Shown here piece after piece: positions 48,933 through 56,871 of a stretch of DNA of 59,340 nucleotides (its first letter is position 1; each line of letters begins with the position of its first letter). The notes beneath the pieces are model-generated. The model was not told the origin of the DNA and ran no database searches. It saw only the letters and a list, made by a program, of their open reading frames with translations. The DNA is from Acidovorax_G lacteus (lineage in GTDB: Bacteria; Pseudomonadota; Gammaproteobacteria; Burkholderiales; Burkholderiaceae_C), in contig NZ_BAABEX010000026.1 in the NCBI RefSeq assembly GCF_039540375.1, positions 1 through 59,340 of the forward strand, given 5' to 3'. A program made the translations under genes and the position numbers.

Positions 48933-50270
48933 TCAGGCCGCGAGCGCGGCCACGGGGCGCGCCTTGCGCGGCATGCCCAGAAAGCCGAAGTCCATGGCCG
49001 GGGCCTGGCCGCTGATCAGTTCAGCCAGCGCCTTGCCGGAGCCCGCGCCATGCGTCCAGCCCAGCGTGCCGTGGCCGGCGTTGACCCAAAGCTTGCCCAC
49101 GCGGGTGCGGCCAATGAACGGGATGTTGGTGGGCGTGGCCGGGCGCAGGCCTGTCCAGTACTGCGGGTTGCCGCCCTGCTCGGGCGTGCGGGTGTCGCAC
49201 ACGCCGGGCAGGATCTCTTCGATGCGGCGCGACAGCATGTGGCAGCGGGCGCGGGCCACGGGGCTGTCCAGCGACAGGTCGAAGCCGCCCAGCTCGATGG
49301 TGCCGGCCACGCGCAGCACGTTGCCCAGGCGGCTCATGGCAATCTTGCGGCCGTCGTCGATGGTCGAGACCTGCGGCGCAGCCTCGGGCTTGAGCAGCGG
49401 GAAGGTGGCGCTGTAGCCCTTGCCCGGGTAGATGGGCAGGTCCACCCCCACGGTGCGCAGCAGCGGTGCGGTGTACGAACCGCAGGCCACCACGAAAGCG
49501 TCGCCTTTGAGGATGAAGTCTTTTCGGCCTGTTGTGCTTGATTCTCTTGGAATCAGTGCTACAGAATCAATAGCATCGCCGATCTTGTTGAGGCGCAGCA
49601 CGTCGTGGCCGTACAGGAACTGCGCCCCGCGTTGCGCGCACAGGCGTGCCAGCGCCTGGGTGAATACCCGCGCATCGCCGCTTTCGTCGGTGCTGGTGTA
49701 GGTGCCGCCGGTGATGCGGTCGCCATAGGCGCGGAAGGCGGGCTCGATCTGCAGCAGCTCTTCGCGGCTCACCAGGCGGCGCTGCACACCGTATTTGCGC
49801 ATGACTTCCACCGCATGGCCTGCGTCGTCAAACGACTTCTGGTCGGTGTAGAAATGCGCGATGCCGCGCTCGAGCCGGTGGTATTCGATGCCGGTGCTGG
49901 CCACCAACTCCTTGAGCGCCGTGTGGCTGTACGCGCCCAGCGCCACGATCTGCTGCACGTTGCGCTCGAAGGCCGTGTCGTTGCACTGCGACAGGAACTG
50001 CAGGCCCCAGCGCCACTGCTGCCAGTCGAGCTGCGGGCGAAACAGCAGCGGGGCTTCGTGGTCGAACATCCACTTGAGCGCCTTGAGCGGGGCTTCGCGG
50101 TTGGCCCACGGCTCGCAGTAGCTGACCGAAATCTGGCCCGCGTTCGCAAAACTGGTCTCGAGCGCGGCATCGGGCTGGCGGTCCACGACGACGACGTCAT
50201 GTCCCCGCTCCAGCAGATGCCAGGCCGTGCTGATGCCGATGATGCCGGCGCCCAAAACGATGGTTTTCAT
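48933..50270 (-). CDS. dadA: D-amino-acid dehydrogenase DadA
   Basis: A 445-residue FAD enzyme that oxidises D-amino acids (D-alanine best) to keto acids. The FAD fingerprint MKTIVLGAGIIGISTAWHLL is at the start, followed by the family mark SFANAGQISVSYCEPWANR. The C-terminal GMRPATPTNIP-like segment (TGLRPATPTNIPFIGRT) and NAGHGTLGWTHGAGSGKALAELI complete it. Residues about 232-250 (IDSVALIPRESSTTGRK) are encoded by a copy of the family intergenic repeat (49521-49577). ATG 50270. It is divergent from argP. Confidence 0.95.
   Translation of the reverse strand: MKTIVLGAGIIGISTAWHLLERGHDVVVVDRQPDAALETSFANAGQISVSYCEPWANREAPLKALKWMFDHEAPLLFRPQLDWQQWRWGLQFLSQCNDTAFERNVQQIVALGAYSHTALKELVASTGIEYHRLERGIAHFYTDQKSFDDAGHAVEVMRKYGVQRRLVSREELLQIEPAFRAYGDRITGGTYTSTDESGDARVFTQALARLCAQRGAQFLYGHDVLRLNKIGDAIDSVALIPRESSTTGRKDFILKGDAFVVACGSYTAPLLRTVGVDLPIYPGKGYSATFPLLKPEAAPQVSTIDDGRKIAMSRLGNVLRVAGTIELGGFDLSLDSPVARARCHMLSRRIEEILPGVCDTRTPEQGGNPQYWTGLRPATPTNIPFIGRTRVGKLWVNAGHGTLGWTHGAGSGKALAELISGQAPAMDFGFLGMPRKARPVAALAA
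49521..49577. repeat. Comamonadaceae intergenic repeat inside dadA
   Basis: On the minus strand GCTATTGATTC, TAGCA, TCAAGCAC and GGCCGAAAA occur in the same order as in the intergenic copy at 43203-43256. It is in frame and has no stop. Confidence 0.8.
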
Positions 50271-50404
50271 GGAGCCGAAGTCTCTCCGACATTGCATCGG
50301 CGCAAAAGCAAAATTAAACTTCTTCAAAAAACATCAGGTCAACTAATGCGATACCCCCGTGGTTGGGGGCTGCGCTGCTGGCCTGTTCTGGTGGAGACCT
50401 GTCC

Positions 50405-51319
50405 ATGAGCACCTACGATCCTGCGGCCCTGGAATGCCTGGCGGCCATCGTGGAGGAAGGCGGTTTTGAACGCGCCGCCCAGCGCCTGAACGTGACCCAG
50501 TCGGCCGTGTCGCAGCGCCTGCGCGCGCTGGAGGCACAGGTGGGCTCGGTGCTCATCGTGCGCAGCCGCCCGCTGCGGCCCACATCGGCCGGGCAACTGC
50601 TGCTCAAGCACACCAAGCAGTTGCGCCTGCTGCGCGCCGACCTGGAGCGCGACCTGCAGGAGCTGGCCCCCAGCGCGCCCGGCGGCTCGCGCGAGGACGA
50701 GCGCATTTCGATCGCCATCAACGCCGACAGCATTGCCACCTGGGCCATGGGCGCGCTGCACGACCTGGTGCGCGAGCGCCTGCCGCTCGAAATCATCGTG
50801 GACGACCAGGACTTCACGCAGGAGTGGCTGCGTTCGGGCCAGGTGCTGGGCTGCGTGACCACGCTCAAGCAGGCACTGCGCGGCTGCCGCATGGTGCCGC
50901 TGGGGGCCATGCACTACGTGGCGGTGGCGTCGGCCGAGTTCGCGTCGCGCCAACTGCCGCAGGGACTGACCCCGCACAACTTCCGCGAGGTGTCGTTTCT
51001 GTCGTTCAACCGCAAGGACGACATGGCGGCAGAGTTCGTAGCCCGGGCCTTTGGACTCAAGCGGGTCGCGCTGCACCATCTGTTCGTGCCCAGCACCGAG
51101 GCACAGATGCGCGCCGTCGACGCCGGTTGGGCGGTGGGCGTGGTGCCGGAGTTGCTGGTGCGCGGCCGGCTTGCGGATGGCAGCTTTGTCGATCTGGCGC
51201 CGGGTTGCTCCCTGCCGATCCAGCTCTACTGGCACTGCTGGAATCTGGAGTCTGAACTGCTGGATGCCCTGACCGCTGCCCTGACCAGCACTGCGGCCGA
51301 CACGCTGGTGCAGCCCTGA
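50405..51319 (+). CDS. argP: LysR family regulator ArgP
   Basis: A 304-residue regulator of the ArgP/LysG type, which responds to lysine and arginine in related bacteria. The helix-turn-helix is FERAAQRLNVTQSAVSQRLRALEAQVGSVLIVRS. The effector domain (about 90-300) carries the ArgP-style HNFREVSFLSFNRKDDM, SWITCH-like ESELLDAL end and TEAQMRAVDAGWAVGVVPELL. ATG 50405. It is divergent from dadA, which it may control, as well as distant targets such as a lysE-type exporter. Confidence 0.9.
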   Translation: MSTYDPAALECLAAIVEEGGFERAAQRLNVTQSAVSQRLRALEAQVGSVLIVRSRPLRPTSAGQLLLKHTKQLRLLRADLERDLQELAPSAPGGSREDERISIAINADSIATWAMGALHDLVRERLPLEIIVDDQDFTQEWLRSGQVLGCVTTLKQALRGCRMVPLGAMHYVAVASAEFASRQLPQGLTPHNFREVSFLSFNRKDDMAAEFVARAFGLKRVALHHLFVPSTEAQMRAVDAGWAVGVVPELLVRGRLADGSFVDLAPGCSLPIQLYWHCWNLESELLDALTAALTSTAADTLVQP

Positions 51320-51387
51320 GTGGCCGTCTCCCCCGTGCCGGGGTGCGGATCAGGGTCTGCTACACAGGGTTGCGAAATGAACTGCGT

Positions 51388-51402
51388 AGTTGTAGAGCAA
51401 CT
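51388..51402. promoter_or_regulatory. Inverted repeat before the second TetR gene
   Basis: AGTTG-TAGAG-CAACT is a perfect 5-bp inverted repeat 41 bases before the regulator start. A role in autoregulation is inferred. Confidence 0.4.
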
Positions 51403-51443
51403 GATCCATTTATTTTTTTACTGGAATGTATAGGATAGAGGGC

Positions 51444-52058
51444 ATGTCTACGCCCACCCCCAAAGTTTCCTTCAAGGAGCAGATGCATCTGGCGCGCGAG
51501 GACGCGATCCTGCAGGCCGCTTGTCGTCTGCTGGGCGAGAAAGCCTTCGACGCCATGACCATGGACGATGTCGCCGCTGCGGTGGGCATTGCCAAGGCCA
51601 GCCTGTACAAGCACTTTTGCAGCAAGGAAGAGCTGTGCAGTGCGGCCATGGTGCAGATTCTCGGTCGCGTGCACGACTATGTGGCCACGTTGCCGGCCGA
51701 GCAGCCCCCGCTGGAAAAGCTGCGGGCGCTGGTGCGCTGGTCGCTTGAGCGCCTGATGGCCAACGAGATGCCGCTGCTGCCCAGCCGCAATTCCACCTTG
51801 CGCGCGGTGCTCATGGCCAACAAGGAGTATCTCAACGGCCTGCTCACGGTGAGCGACCAGATCGGCGAATGGATCACCGAAGCCCAGGCCCAAGGCCTGA
51901 TCAATCCCACGCTGCCGCCGCTGGTGGTGCTGTACACCTTGTACGCACGCGCGTGCGATCCGGTGGTGAGCTTCCTCAAGGAAAGCGGTCAGTTCACGCC
52001 CGAGCAGATCGTGGAACTGGTGCTGCAGACCTGCTTTGACGGACTGCGCGCGCGTTGA
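51444..52058 (+). CDS. TetR family regulator
   Basis: A 204-residue regulator. The N-terminal domain REDAILQAACRLLGEKAFDAMTMDDVAAAVGIAKASLYKHFCSKEELCSAAM (about 17-67) has a full helix-turn-helix. The C-terminal helical domain resembles TetR_C-type domains (LYARACDPVVSFLKESGQFTPEQIV). ATG 51444 is preceded by AGAGGGC; ATG 51426 is possible. A rho-independent terminator follows. The fasciclin promoter at 53673-53730, with ACCAANTGGT-like repeats, is a possible target. Confidence 0.9.
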   Translation: MSTPTPKVSFKEQMHLAREDAILQAACRLLGEKAFDAMTMDDVAAAVGIAKASLYKHFCSKEELCSAAMVQILGRVHDYVATLPAEQPPLEKLRALVRWSLERLMANEMPLLPSRNSTLRAVLMANKEYLNGLLTVSDQIGEWITEAQAQGLINPTLPPLVVLYTLYARACDPVVSFLKESGQFTPEQIVELVLQTCFDGLRAR

Positions 52059-52117
52059 GCGGCGGGCACGCTTTTTCTTCGAGACCAGACACCGCGGCCT
52101 GCGCGCCGCAGCCAAAA

Positions 52118-52145
52118 AAAAGCCCGGCATCGCCGGGCTTTTTTC
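52118..52145. terminator. Terminator between TetR and fasciclin genes
   Basis: AAAAGCCCGGC, loop ATC, GCCGGGCTTTTTT. A symmetric 8-9-bp stem with a T-run on one strand and A-run on the other, so it can serve both convergent genes. Confidence 0.92.
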
Positions 52146-52176
52146 CATGCATACCCTGCGGCGCAGGGTGCTGCCG

Positions 52177-53133
52177 TCAGGTCGGCAGGATCACGCGGTC
52201 GATCACGTGGATCACGCCGTTGCTCGTGAACACATCGGTCGCCGTGATCTGGCTCGTGCGGTTGCTGCGGTCGGTGATCTGCAGGTTGCTGTTGACGGTG
52301 AAGGTCTGACCCTGCACCGTGGCAATGGCGGTGCCCACGGGCACCTCGCCCTTGAGAACGCGCGCACCCACCACGTGGTAAGTGAGCACCTTGGTCAGCA
52401 GCGCCTTGTTGGCCAGCAGGGCGTCCTTGGTGGTGCCCAGCTCGGTCAGCAGTGCGGCAAAAGCCGTGTTGGTCGGAGCGAACACCGTGAACGGACCCGC
52501 GCTCTTGAGCGTGTCGACCAGCCCCGCAGCCACCACCGCCTCCACCAGGATGCTGAACTCCGGCAGGGCCTGGGCTGTGGCCACGATGTCGCGGTTGGCT
52601 GGCAGGATCACGCGGTCGATCAGGTGCACCACGCCATTGGTGGCTGCGATGTCCGTGGTGGTGATCGTGCTCACGCGGTTGCGGCCGTCGGTGATCTTCA
52701 GGCCCCCCGACGATTCCACCTTGAAGAAGCCGCCACCCAGGGGGGCGATGGCCTTGCCCAGCGGCACATCGGCGCGCGCCACCCGCGTGCCCAGCACGTG
52801 GTAGGTCAGCACGGCGGTCAGCAGCGGCTTGTCGGCCAGCAGCGCTTCCTTGGTGATGCCCAGTTCCGTGAGCAGCGCAGCGAACGCGGCGTTGGTCGGC
52901 GCGAACACCGTCACGGTGTTGCTGCTCAGCGTGTTGGCCAGACCGGCCGCCACAACGGCTTCGACCAGGATGCTCAACTCGGGCGTGGCCTGGGCCAACT
53001 CGACCACGTTGCGCTGCACTGCGGGCTCGTCGTCACCGCCGCCGCAGGCTTGCAGCAGGGGGATGGCCAAACCAGCGGCCGCGCCCATCAGCACACGGCG
53101 ACGGGCCAGGGAAGGGGTGTTCAGGGTGTTCAT
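52177..53133 (-). CDS. Double fasciclin-domain lipoprotein
   Basis: A 318-residue exported protein. The signal has twin arginines (LARRRVLMGAAAGLAIPLLQACGGG) and a lipobox ending at Cys, so it may be a Tat-exported lipoprotein. Two fasciclin (FAS1) domains follow, each with TVFAPTNAAFAALLTELG or TVFAPTNTAFAALLTELG, then LTYHVLGTRV or LTYHVVGARV and a final NGVVHLIDRVILP or NGVIHVIDRVILP. FAS1 domains mediate adhesion. It is downstream of the single-domain fasciclin gene with a 28-base gap, likely one operon. Confidence 0.92.
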   Translation of the reverse strand: MNTLNTPSLARRRVLMGAAAGLAIPLLQACGGGDDEPAVQRNVVELAQATPELSILVEAVVAAGLANTLSSNTVTVFAPTNAAFAALLTELGITKEALLADKPLLTAVLTYHVLGTRVARADVPLGKAIAPLGGGFFKVESSGGLKITDGRNRVSTITTTDIAATNGVVHLIDRVILPANRDIVATAQALPEFSILVEAVVAAGLVDTLKSAGPFTVFAPTNTAFAALLTELGTTKDALLANKALLTKVLTYHVVGARVLKGEVPVGTAIATVQGQTFTVNSNLQITDRSNRTSQITATDVFTSNGVIHVIDRVILPT

Positions 53134-53161
53134 GGGGTGCTCCTCCGTCACGGCGGGTGGA

Positions 53162-53617
53162 TTACTTGGGCATCAGCACGGTGTCGATCACATGGATCAC
53201 GCCGTTGCTGGCGGCCACATCGGTGGCCACGACCTTGGACTGGTCCACCTTCACGCCGCCGGTGGTGCTCACGGTGATCTCCTGGCCTTGCACGGTCTTG
53301 ACCTTGCCGGCCTTGACGTCGGCAGCCATCACCTTGCCCGGCACCACGTGGTAGGTCAGCACCTTGGTCAGCGCGGCCTTGTCAGCGAGCAGCCCGTCGA
53401 GCGTGGCCTTGGGGATCTTGGCGAAAGCTTCGTCGCTGGGAGCGAACACGGTGAACGGGCCCGGGCCCTTGAGCGTGTCCACCAGACCGGCGGCCTGCAC
53501 GGCGGCCACCAGGGTCTTGAAGTTGCCGGCCTTCACGGCCGTGTCCACGATGTCCTGCGCCAGAGCGCTCATTGCGGTGCCTGCTGTCAGGGCCAGTGCG
53601 ATCAGGGTCTTTTTCAT
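53162..53617 (-). CDS. Secreted single fasciclin-domain protein
   Basis: A 151-residue protein with a Sec signal (MKKTLIALALTAGTAMSALA, cleavage before QDIVDT) and one FAS1 domain: FKTLVAAVQAAGLVDTLKGPG, TVFAPSDEAFAKIP, LTKVLTYHVVPGKVMAADV, NGVIHVIDTVLMPK. ATG 53617 has AAGGAAGC before it. It is the first gene of the fasciclin pair and is preceded by an unusually clear promoter. Confidence 0.95.
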   Translation of the reverse strand: MKKTLIALALTAGTAMSALAQDIVDTAVKAGNFKTLVAAVQAAGLVDTLKGPGPFTVFAPSDEAFAKIPKATLDGLLADKAALTKVLTYHVVPGKVMAADVKAGKVKTVQGQEITVSTTGGVKVDQSKVVATDVAASNGVIHVIDTVLMPK

Positions 53618-53672
53618 GGTCAGCTTCCTTTGCATCGGTTTGCAAGTCCACGCCAGGATGGGCGTGGGGCGG

Positions 53673-53730
53673 AATATATAACCAATTGGTCGCTGTGTAA
53701 ACCAATCAGTTATCTCGTGACCAGTTGGTT
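53673..53730 (-). promoter_or_regulatory. Fasciclin operon promoter with three operator-like repeats
   Basis: On the minus strand TTTACA (53701-53696), 17 bases, TATATT (53678-53673) is a near-consensus sigma-70 promoter. ACCAATTGGT (53681-53690) fills the spacer. Related copies ACCAATCAGT (53701-53710) and ACCAGTTGGT (53720-53729) lie at 20- and 19-base intervals. Such ACCA..TGGT palindromes are typical of TetR-type operators. Repressor binding would block the polymerase. Confidence 0.75.
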
Positions 53731-53743
53731 TCAAATGGATGCA

Positions 53744-53776
53744 AAAAAGCCCCGCGGGCGAACCGGCGGGGCTTGC
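53744..53776. terminator. Terminator downstream of the universal stress gene
   Basis: AAAAAAGCCCCGC, an 11-base loop, GCGGGGCTT. On the minus strand the stem is followed by T6, so it ends the universal-stress-protein transcript before the fasciclin promoter. Confidence 0.85.
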
Positions 53777-53797
53777 GGAGTGACCGCGGTAGGTACG

Positions 53798-54220
53798 TCA
53801 GCGCACGAGCAGCACAGGCACTTTGCTGTGGGCCAGCACTTGCGTGGACACCGAGCCCATCACCAGCGTGGCCAGCGCGCCGTGGCCGTGCGAGCCCATC
53901 ACCAGCAGGTCAAACTTGCCGCCTTCAGCGACCTTGCCGATGGTCTCGGCCACCGGACCGACCTTGACCACACGCTTGGCGTCCACGCCATGACGGGCCA
54001 GGAACTTGCACACAGGTGCGACGATTTTCTCGGACTCGTCGGCGTAGTATTTCTCGACCATGTCTTTGCCCAAGGCCGAGCGCGCACGCGTGGGCAAGGG
54101 CGATTGCACCGTCAGCACGGTGTAGTCGTGCTTCGTGCCCAGCAGTTCTTCGTGGGTGGCCAGATAGGCCAGCATCTTCTTGGTGTAGGCACTGCCGTCC
54201 ACGGCGAGCAGGATGTTCAT
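53798..54220 (-). CDS. Universal stress protein
   Basis: A 140-residue UspA-family protein. It starts MNILLAVDGSAYTKKMLAYL and contains the nucleotide-binding motif GSHGHGALATLVMGSVS near the C-terminus (G-2x-G-9x-G-S), followed by KVPVLLVR. It is expected to be a cytoplasmic, ATP-binding dimer made under stress. It is its own transcription unit. Confidence 0.95.
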   Translation of the reverse strand: MNILLAVDGSAYTKKMLAYLATHEELLGTKHDYTVLTVQSPLPTRARSALGKDMVEKYYADESEKIVAPVCKFLARHGVDAKRVVKVGPVAETIGKVAEGGKFDLLVMGSHGHGALATLVMGSVSTQVLAHSKVPVLLVR

Positions 54221-54326
54221 GCGTGTTCTCCAGGTTGTGATGGTTCAGGCTAAACGGCGCAGCGGTTTGTTGTCTTGACCTGGGTCATGTTTTCGGCGGC
54301 GCCCGGGGCGCCCGACCCCGGCGCGA

Positions 54327-55172
54327 TCATACGGTGACGCATGCATGCGGGTCGAAGGTATCCTGCTCGCCCTTGCGTGCATAGCCCAACGGATTGGCGA
54401 CCACGGTGCAGCGCCATGGCTGGCCGGCTGCATTGTGGCCCTGCACGGTGTAGCGCGATGGCGCATGTAGGTGGCCATGCAGCCACACATCGGCATGTTC
54501 CAGCAGGCCATCCAGCGCGTTGCAGAAGCCCGCCGTACCGGGCACCAGGCCGTAGCGCGGATCGGCGCTGCGGAGGCTGGGGGCAAAGTGGGTCACCACC
54601 ACGCGCGGGCCGGATCGCGGATGCGACAGCGCATCGCGCAGCCACGCCTGGCAGCGCAGGGCTTCTTCGCGCACGGCTTCGGCCAGAAACGGCATGCCGT
54701 CGCGCGTGGCGCCCGTTTTGGCCAGGTAGAAGTCGGCCGCGCGGAAGGCCTTGTGCCGGGCCTTGGCCCGCTGGGTGTCGTCGGACAGGCCCTGGTGCTC
54801 AGCCAGCGCATCGAAGTCGCTCCACAGCGTGGTGCCCACGAACTCTGTGCCGCCCAGGCGCAGGGTGTCGCAGTCGAGCAGCGCAATGCCCAGTTGGTCG
54901 CAACTGCGGCGCAGGCGCAGGCGTGCAGCATCGAAGTCTTGGGCGTCGTATTCGTGGTTGCCAGGCACCAGCACCACGGGCACCGGCCATGCGCCGTACT
55001 GAGGCAGCGGCGAAAACGCCTCCAGGCCAAAGTGTTCCGACACCAGCAGCGACCCCGACTGGTACGAGCCGATGTCACCGGCCAGCACCAGCACATCGGC
55101 GCCAGGGGCGGGTGTGGCGCGGAACTGTGGATGGGCTTCGAGGTGCAGATCGGACAGCAGCTGGATCTTCAT
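54327..55172 (-). CDS. Metallophosphoesterase
   Basis: A 281-residue calcineurin-type phosphoesterase. The metal-binding motifs are in order: LLSDLHLE (D and H, residues 5-12), VLVLAGDIGS, VLVPGNHEYD, VVVTHFAPS and LHGHLH. Substrate unknown; many such proteins act on phosphodiesters or nucleotides. ATG 55172 is ten bases from the LysR gene's stop, so cotranscription with it is possible. Confidence 0.92.
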   Translation of the reverse strand: MKIQLLSDLHLEAHPQFRATPAPGADVLVLAGDIGSYQSGSLLVSEHFGLEAFSPLPQYGAWPVPVVLVPGNHEYDAQDFDAARLRLRRSCDQLGIALLDCDTLRLGGTEFVGTTLWSDFDALAEHQGLSDDTQRAKARHKAFRAADFYLAKTGATRDGMPFLAEAVREEALRCQAWLRDALSHPRSGPRVVVTHFAPSLRSADPRYGLVPGTAGFCNALDGLLEHADVWLHGHLHAPSRYTVQGHNAAGQPWRCTVVANPLGYARKGEQDTFDPHACVTV

Positions 55173-55181
55173 GCGCGCAGT

Positions 55182-56147
55182 CTAGGGGGCGTCGGCCAGG
55201 GGCTCGGCAAAGGCCTGTCGCGCGCTGCGCACCAGGGCCTGGCGCAACCAGGCCAGCGCGGTGTCCTGCCCGCCCCGGCGCGGCCACAGCGCGTCCACGT
55301 GCACGGCCGGTACGTCCATGGGCAGCGGGCGCTCCACCAGCGCCTCGGCAATGCCTGTGACCGGCACGAAGTGCCGCGGCAGCACGGTGAGCAGGTCCGA
55401 CTCCAGCACCACGCGCCCCGTGGTGAAGAACTGGTTGACCGTGAGCACCACCCGGCGCTCGCGCCCGAGCGATGCCAGCGCCTCGTCGATGAAGCCGTAC
55501 GGTCGGCCAGAAAAGCTCACCAGCATGTGGCGCGCCGCGCAGTACGCGTCGAGCGTGAGCGTTTGCGCAGCCAGCGGGTGGCCCTGGCGCATGACGCACA
55601 CGTATTGCCCGTCGTAGAGGCGGCGGCTTTCAAAACCCACCGCATCGCCCGCCTGGGCGCGCGCCGTCAGGTCGGCCAGCACGGCCGGGAAGTGGCCCAC
55701 CGCCATGTCGGCCGTGCCCTCGGCCAGCAGGCGCCGCGGGTCGCGCGTGGTCAGGGGCACCACGCGTACCGACACCCCGGGCGCCTCGCGCTCCAGAATC
55801 TGCACCAGAAAGGGCACGAGCGTGGCGGCCGTGGCGTCGGCCATGGCCAGCACAAAGGTGGATCCTGCCGAGGCCGGATCGAACTGCCCCGGTGCCAGCG
55901 TGTCTTGCAGCTGTGCCAGTGCCTCCCGCACCGGCGGCCAGAGCGCCAGTGCGCGAGGGGTGGGCTCGATGCCTGCGCCGCTGCGCACCACCAGATCGTC
56001 TCCAACCGCATCCCGCAGGCGGCGCATGGCATTGCTCACCGCGGGTTGCGTCAGCGACAGCCGCTGGGCCGCGCGCGTCAGGCTGCGTTCGGCCATCACC
56101 ACGTCAAACACGCGCAGCAGGTTCAGGTCGAGCGAGCGGAAGTTCAT
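55182..56147 (-). CDS. LysR family regulator
   Basis: A 321-residue regulator. The helix-turn-helix LDLNLLRVFDVVMAERSLTRAAQRLSLTQPAVSNAMRRLRDAVGDDLVVRS is at residues 6-56, of the NodD/PcpR-type spacing. The effector-binding domain follows. ATG 56147. It lies divergent from the small membrane protein at 56271 and just upstream of the phosphoesterase on the same strand. Confidence 0.92.
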   Translation of the reverse strand: MNFRSLDLNLLRVFDVVMAERSLTRAAQRLSLTQPAVSNAMRRLRDAVGDDLVVRSGAGIEPTPRALALWPPVREALAQLQDTLAPGQFDPASAGSTFVLAMADATAATLVPFLVQILEREAPGVSVRVVPLTTRDPRRLLAEGTADMAVGHFPAVLADLTARAQAGDAVGFESRRLYDGQYVCVMRQGHPLAAQTLTLDAYCAARHMLVSFSGRPYGFIDEALASLGRERRVVLTVNQFFTTGRVVLESDLLTVLPRHFVPVTGIAEALVERPLPMDVPAVHVDALWPRRGGQDTALAWLRQALVRSARQAFAEPLADAP

Positions 56148-56270
56148 GGCACTTCATTCTCGATGTGAATGTTGTGAATTCACAAGATAAAGTTGAATCG
56201 TAATGGGGTAAACCCTAATATCTCGCCATCGACAGACAACTTCGCCACAAGCGACCGAAAGGGAAACACC

Positions 56271-56711
56271 ATGACCAGCTTTGTACACATCGACTATCCC
56301 ACCCAACACCCCGGGGTGGTTCGCGCAGAAAACGCCGTGGCGGCCTTGAAGGACGCCACCCAAGGTTTTGAAGGGGCCCGTGGCACCGCCACGCTGTTGC
56401 TCGCCGCCGTGGTTTCGGCCCTGCTGGTGGTGGCCAACCAAGTGATCGACACCTGGAGCGAAGGCCATCTGCTGGCCGCCTGGATGGTGCTGTGGGTGGT
56501 GGCCTTTGCCGCCCTGGCCCTGCTGGCCACGCCCACCCGCCGCGCCGGTCTGGCACTGCGTGCCGCCTGGGGCCGCTGGGCCGAAGCCCGCCGTCTGGCA
56601 GCGGAAGACGAGCGCACCTGGAATCTGGCCACGCAGGACTACCGCGTGATGGCCGACCTGATCCTGGCGCGCGACCGCCTGGGCATTCCGGACGCGCGCT
56701 ACTACCGCTGA
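56271..56711 (+). CDS. Small two-span membrane protein
   Basis: A 146-residue protein starting at ATG 56271. Two hydrophobic helices are clear: about 40-60 (TATLLLAAVVSALLVVANQV) and 68-90 (LLAAWMVLWVVAFAALALLA). The C-terminal 55 residues are soluble and charged (RAGLALRAAWGRWAEARRLAAEDERTW). The family is uncertain to me. A terminator follows. Confidence 0.8.
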   Translation: MTSFVHIDYPTQHPGVVRAENAVAALKDATQGFEGARGTATLLLAAVVSALLVVANQVIDTWSEGHLLAAWMVLWVVAFAALALLATPTRRAGLALRAAWGRWAEARRLAAEDERTWNLATQDYRVMADLILARDRLGIPDARYYR

Positions 56712-56732
56712 TCCAGCTCCCAGCCTTTGAGA

Positions 56733-56760
56733 ACCGCGGCCGCATGCCGCGGTTTTTTTA
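56733..56760 (+). terminator. Terminator of the small membrane-protein gene
   Basis: AACCGCGGC, loop CGCAT, GCCGCGGTT, then T5: a perfect 9-bp stem. Confidence 0.92.
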
Positions 56761-56807
56761 CGCCCGGCCCAGGCGTGCGATGCCGACCCTGGCAGTGCAA
56801 AGCGCCA

Positions 56808-56835
56808 AAAAAAGACCGCCTCAAGGGCGGTCTTA
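56808..56835 (-). terminator. Terminator of pckG
   Basis: On the minus strand AAGACCGCCC, loop TTGA, GGCGGTCTT then T-run; it lies 37 bases after the pckG stop. Confidence 0.9.
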
Positions 56836-56871
56836 CGCATTACGCCCGCGGGGACAGTGCCCCGCGTCGGG

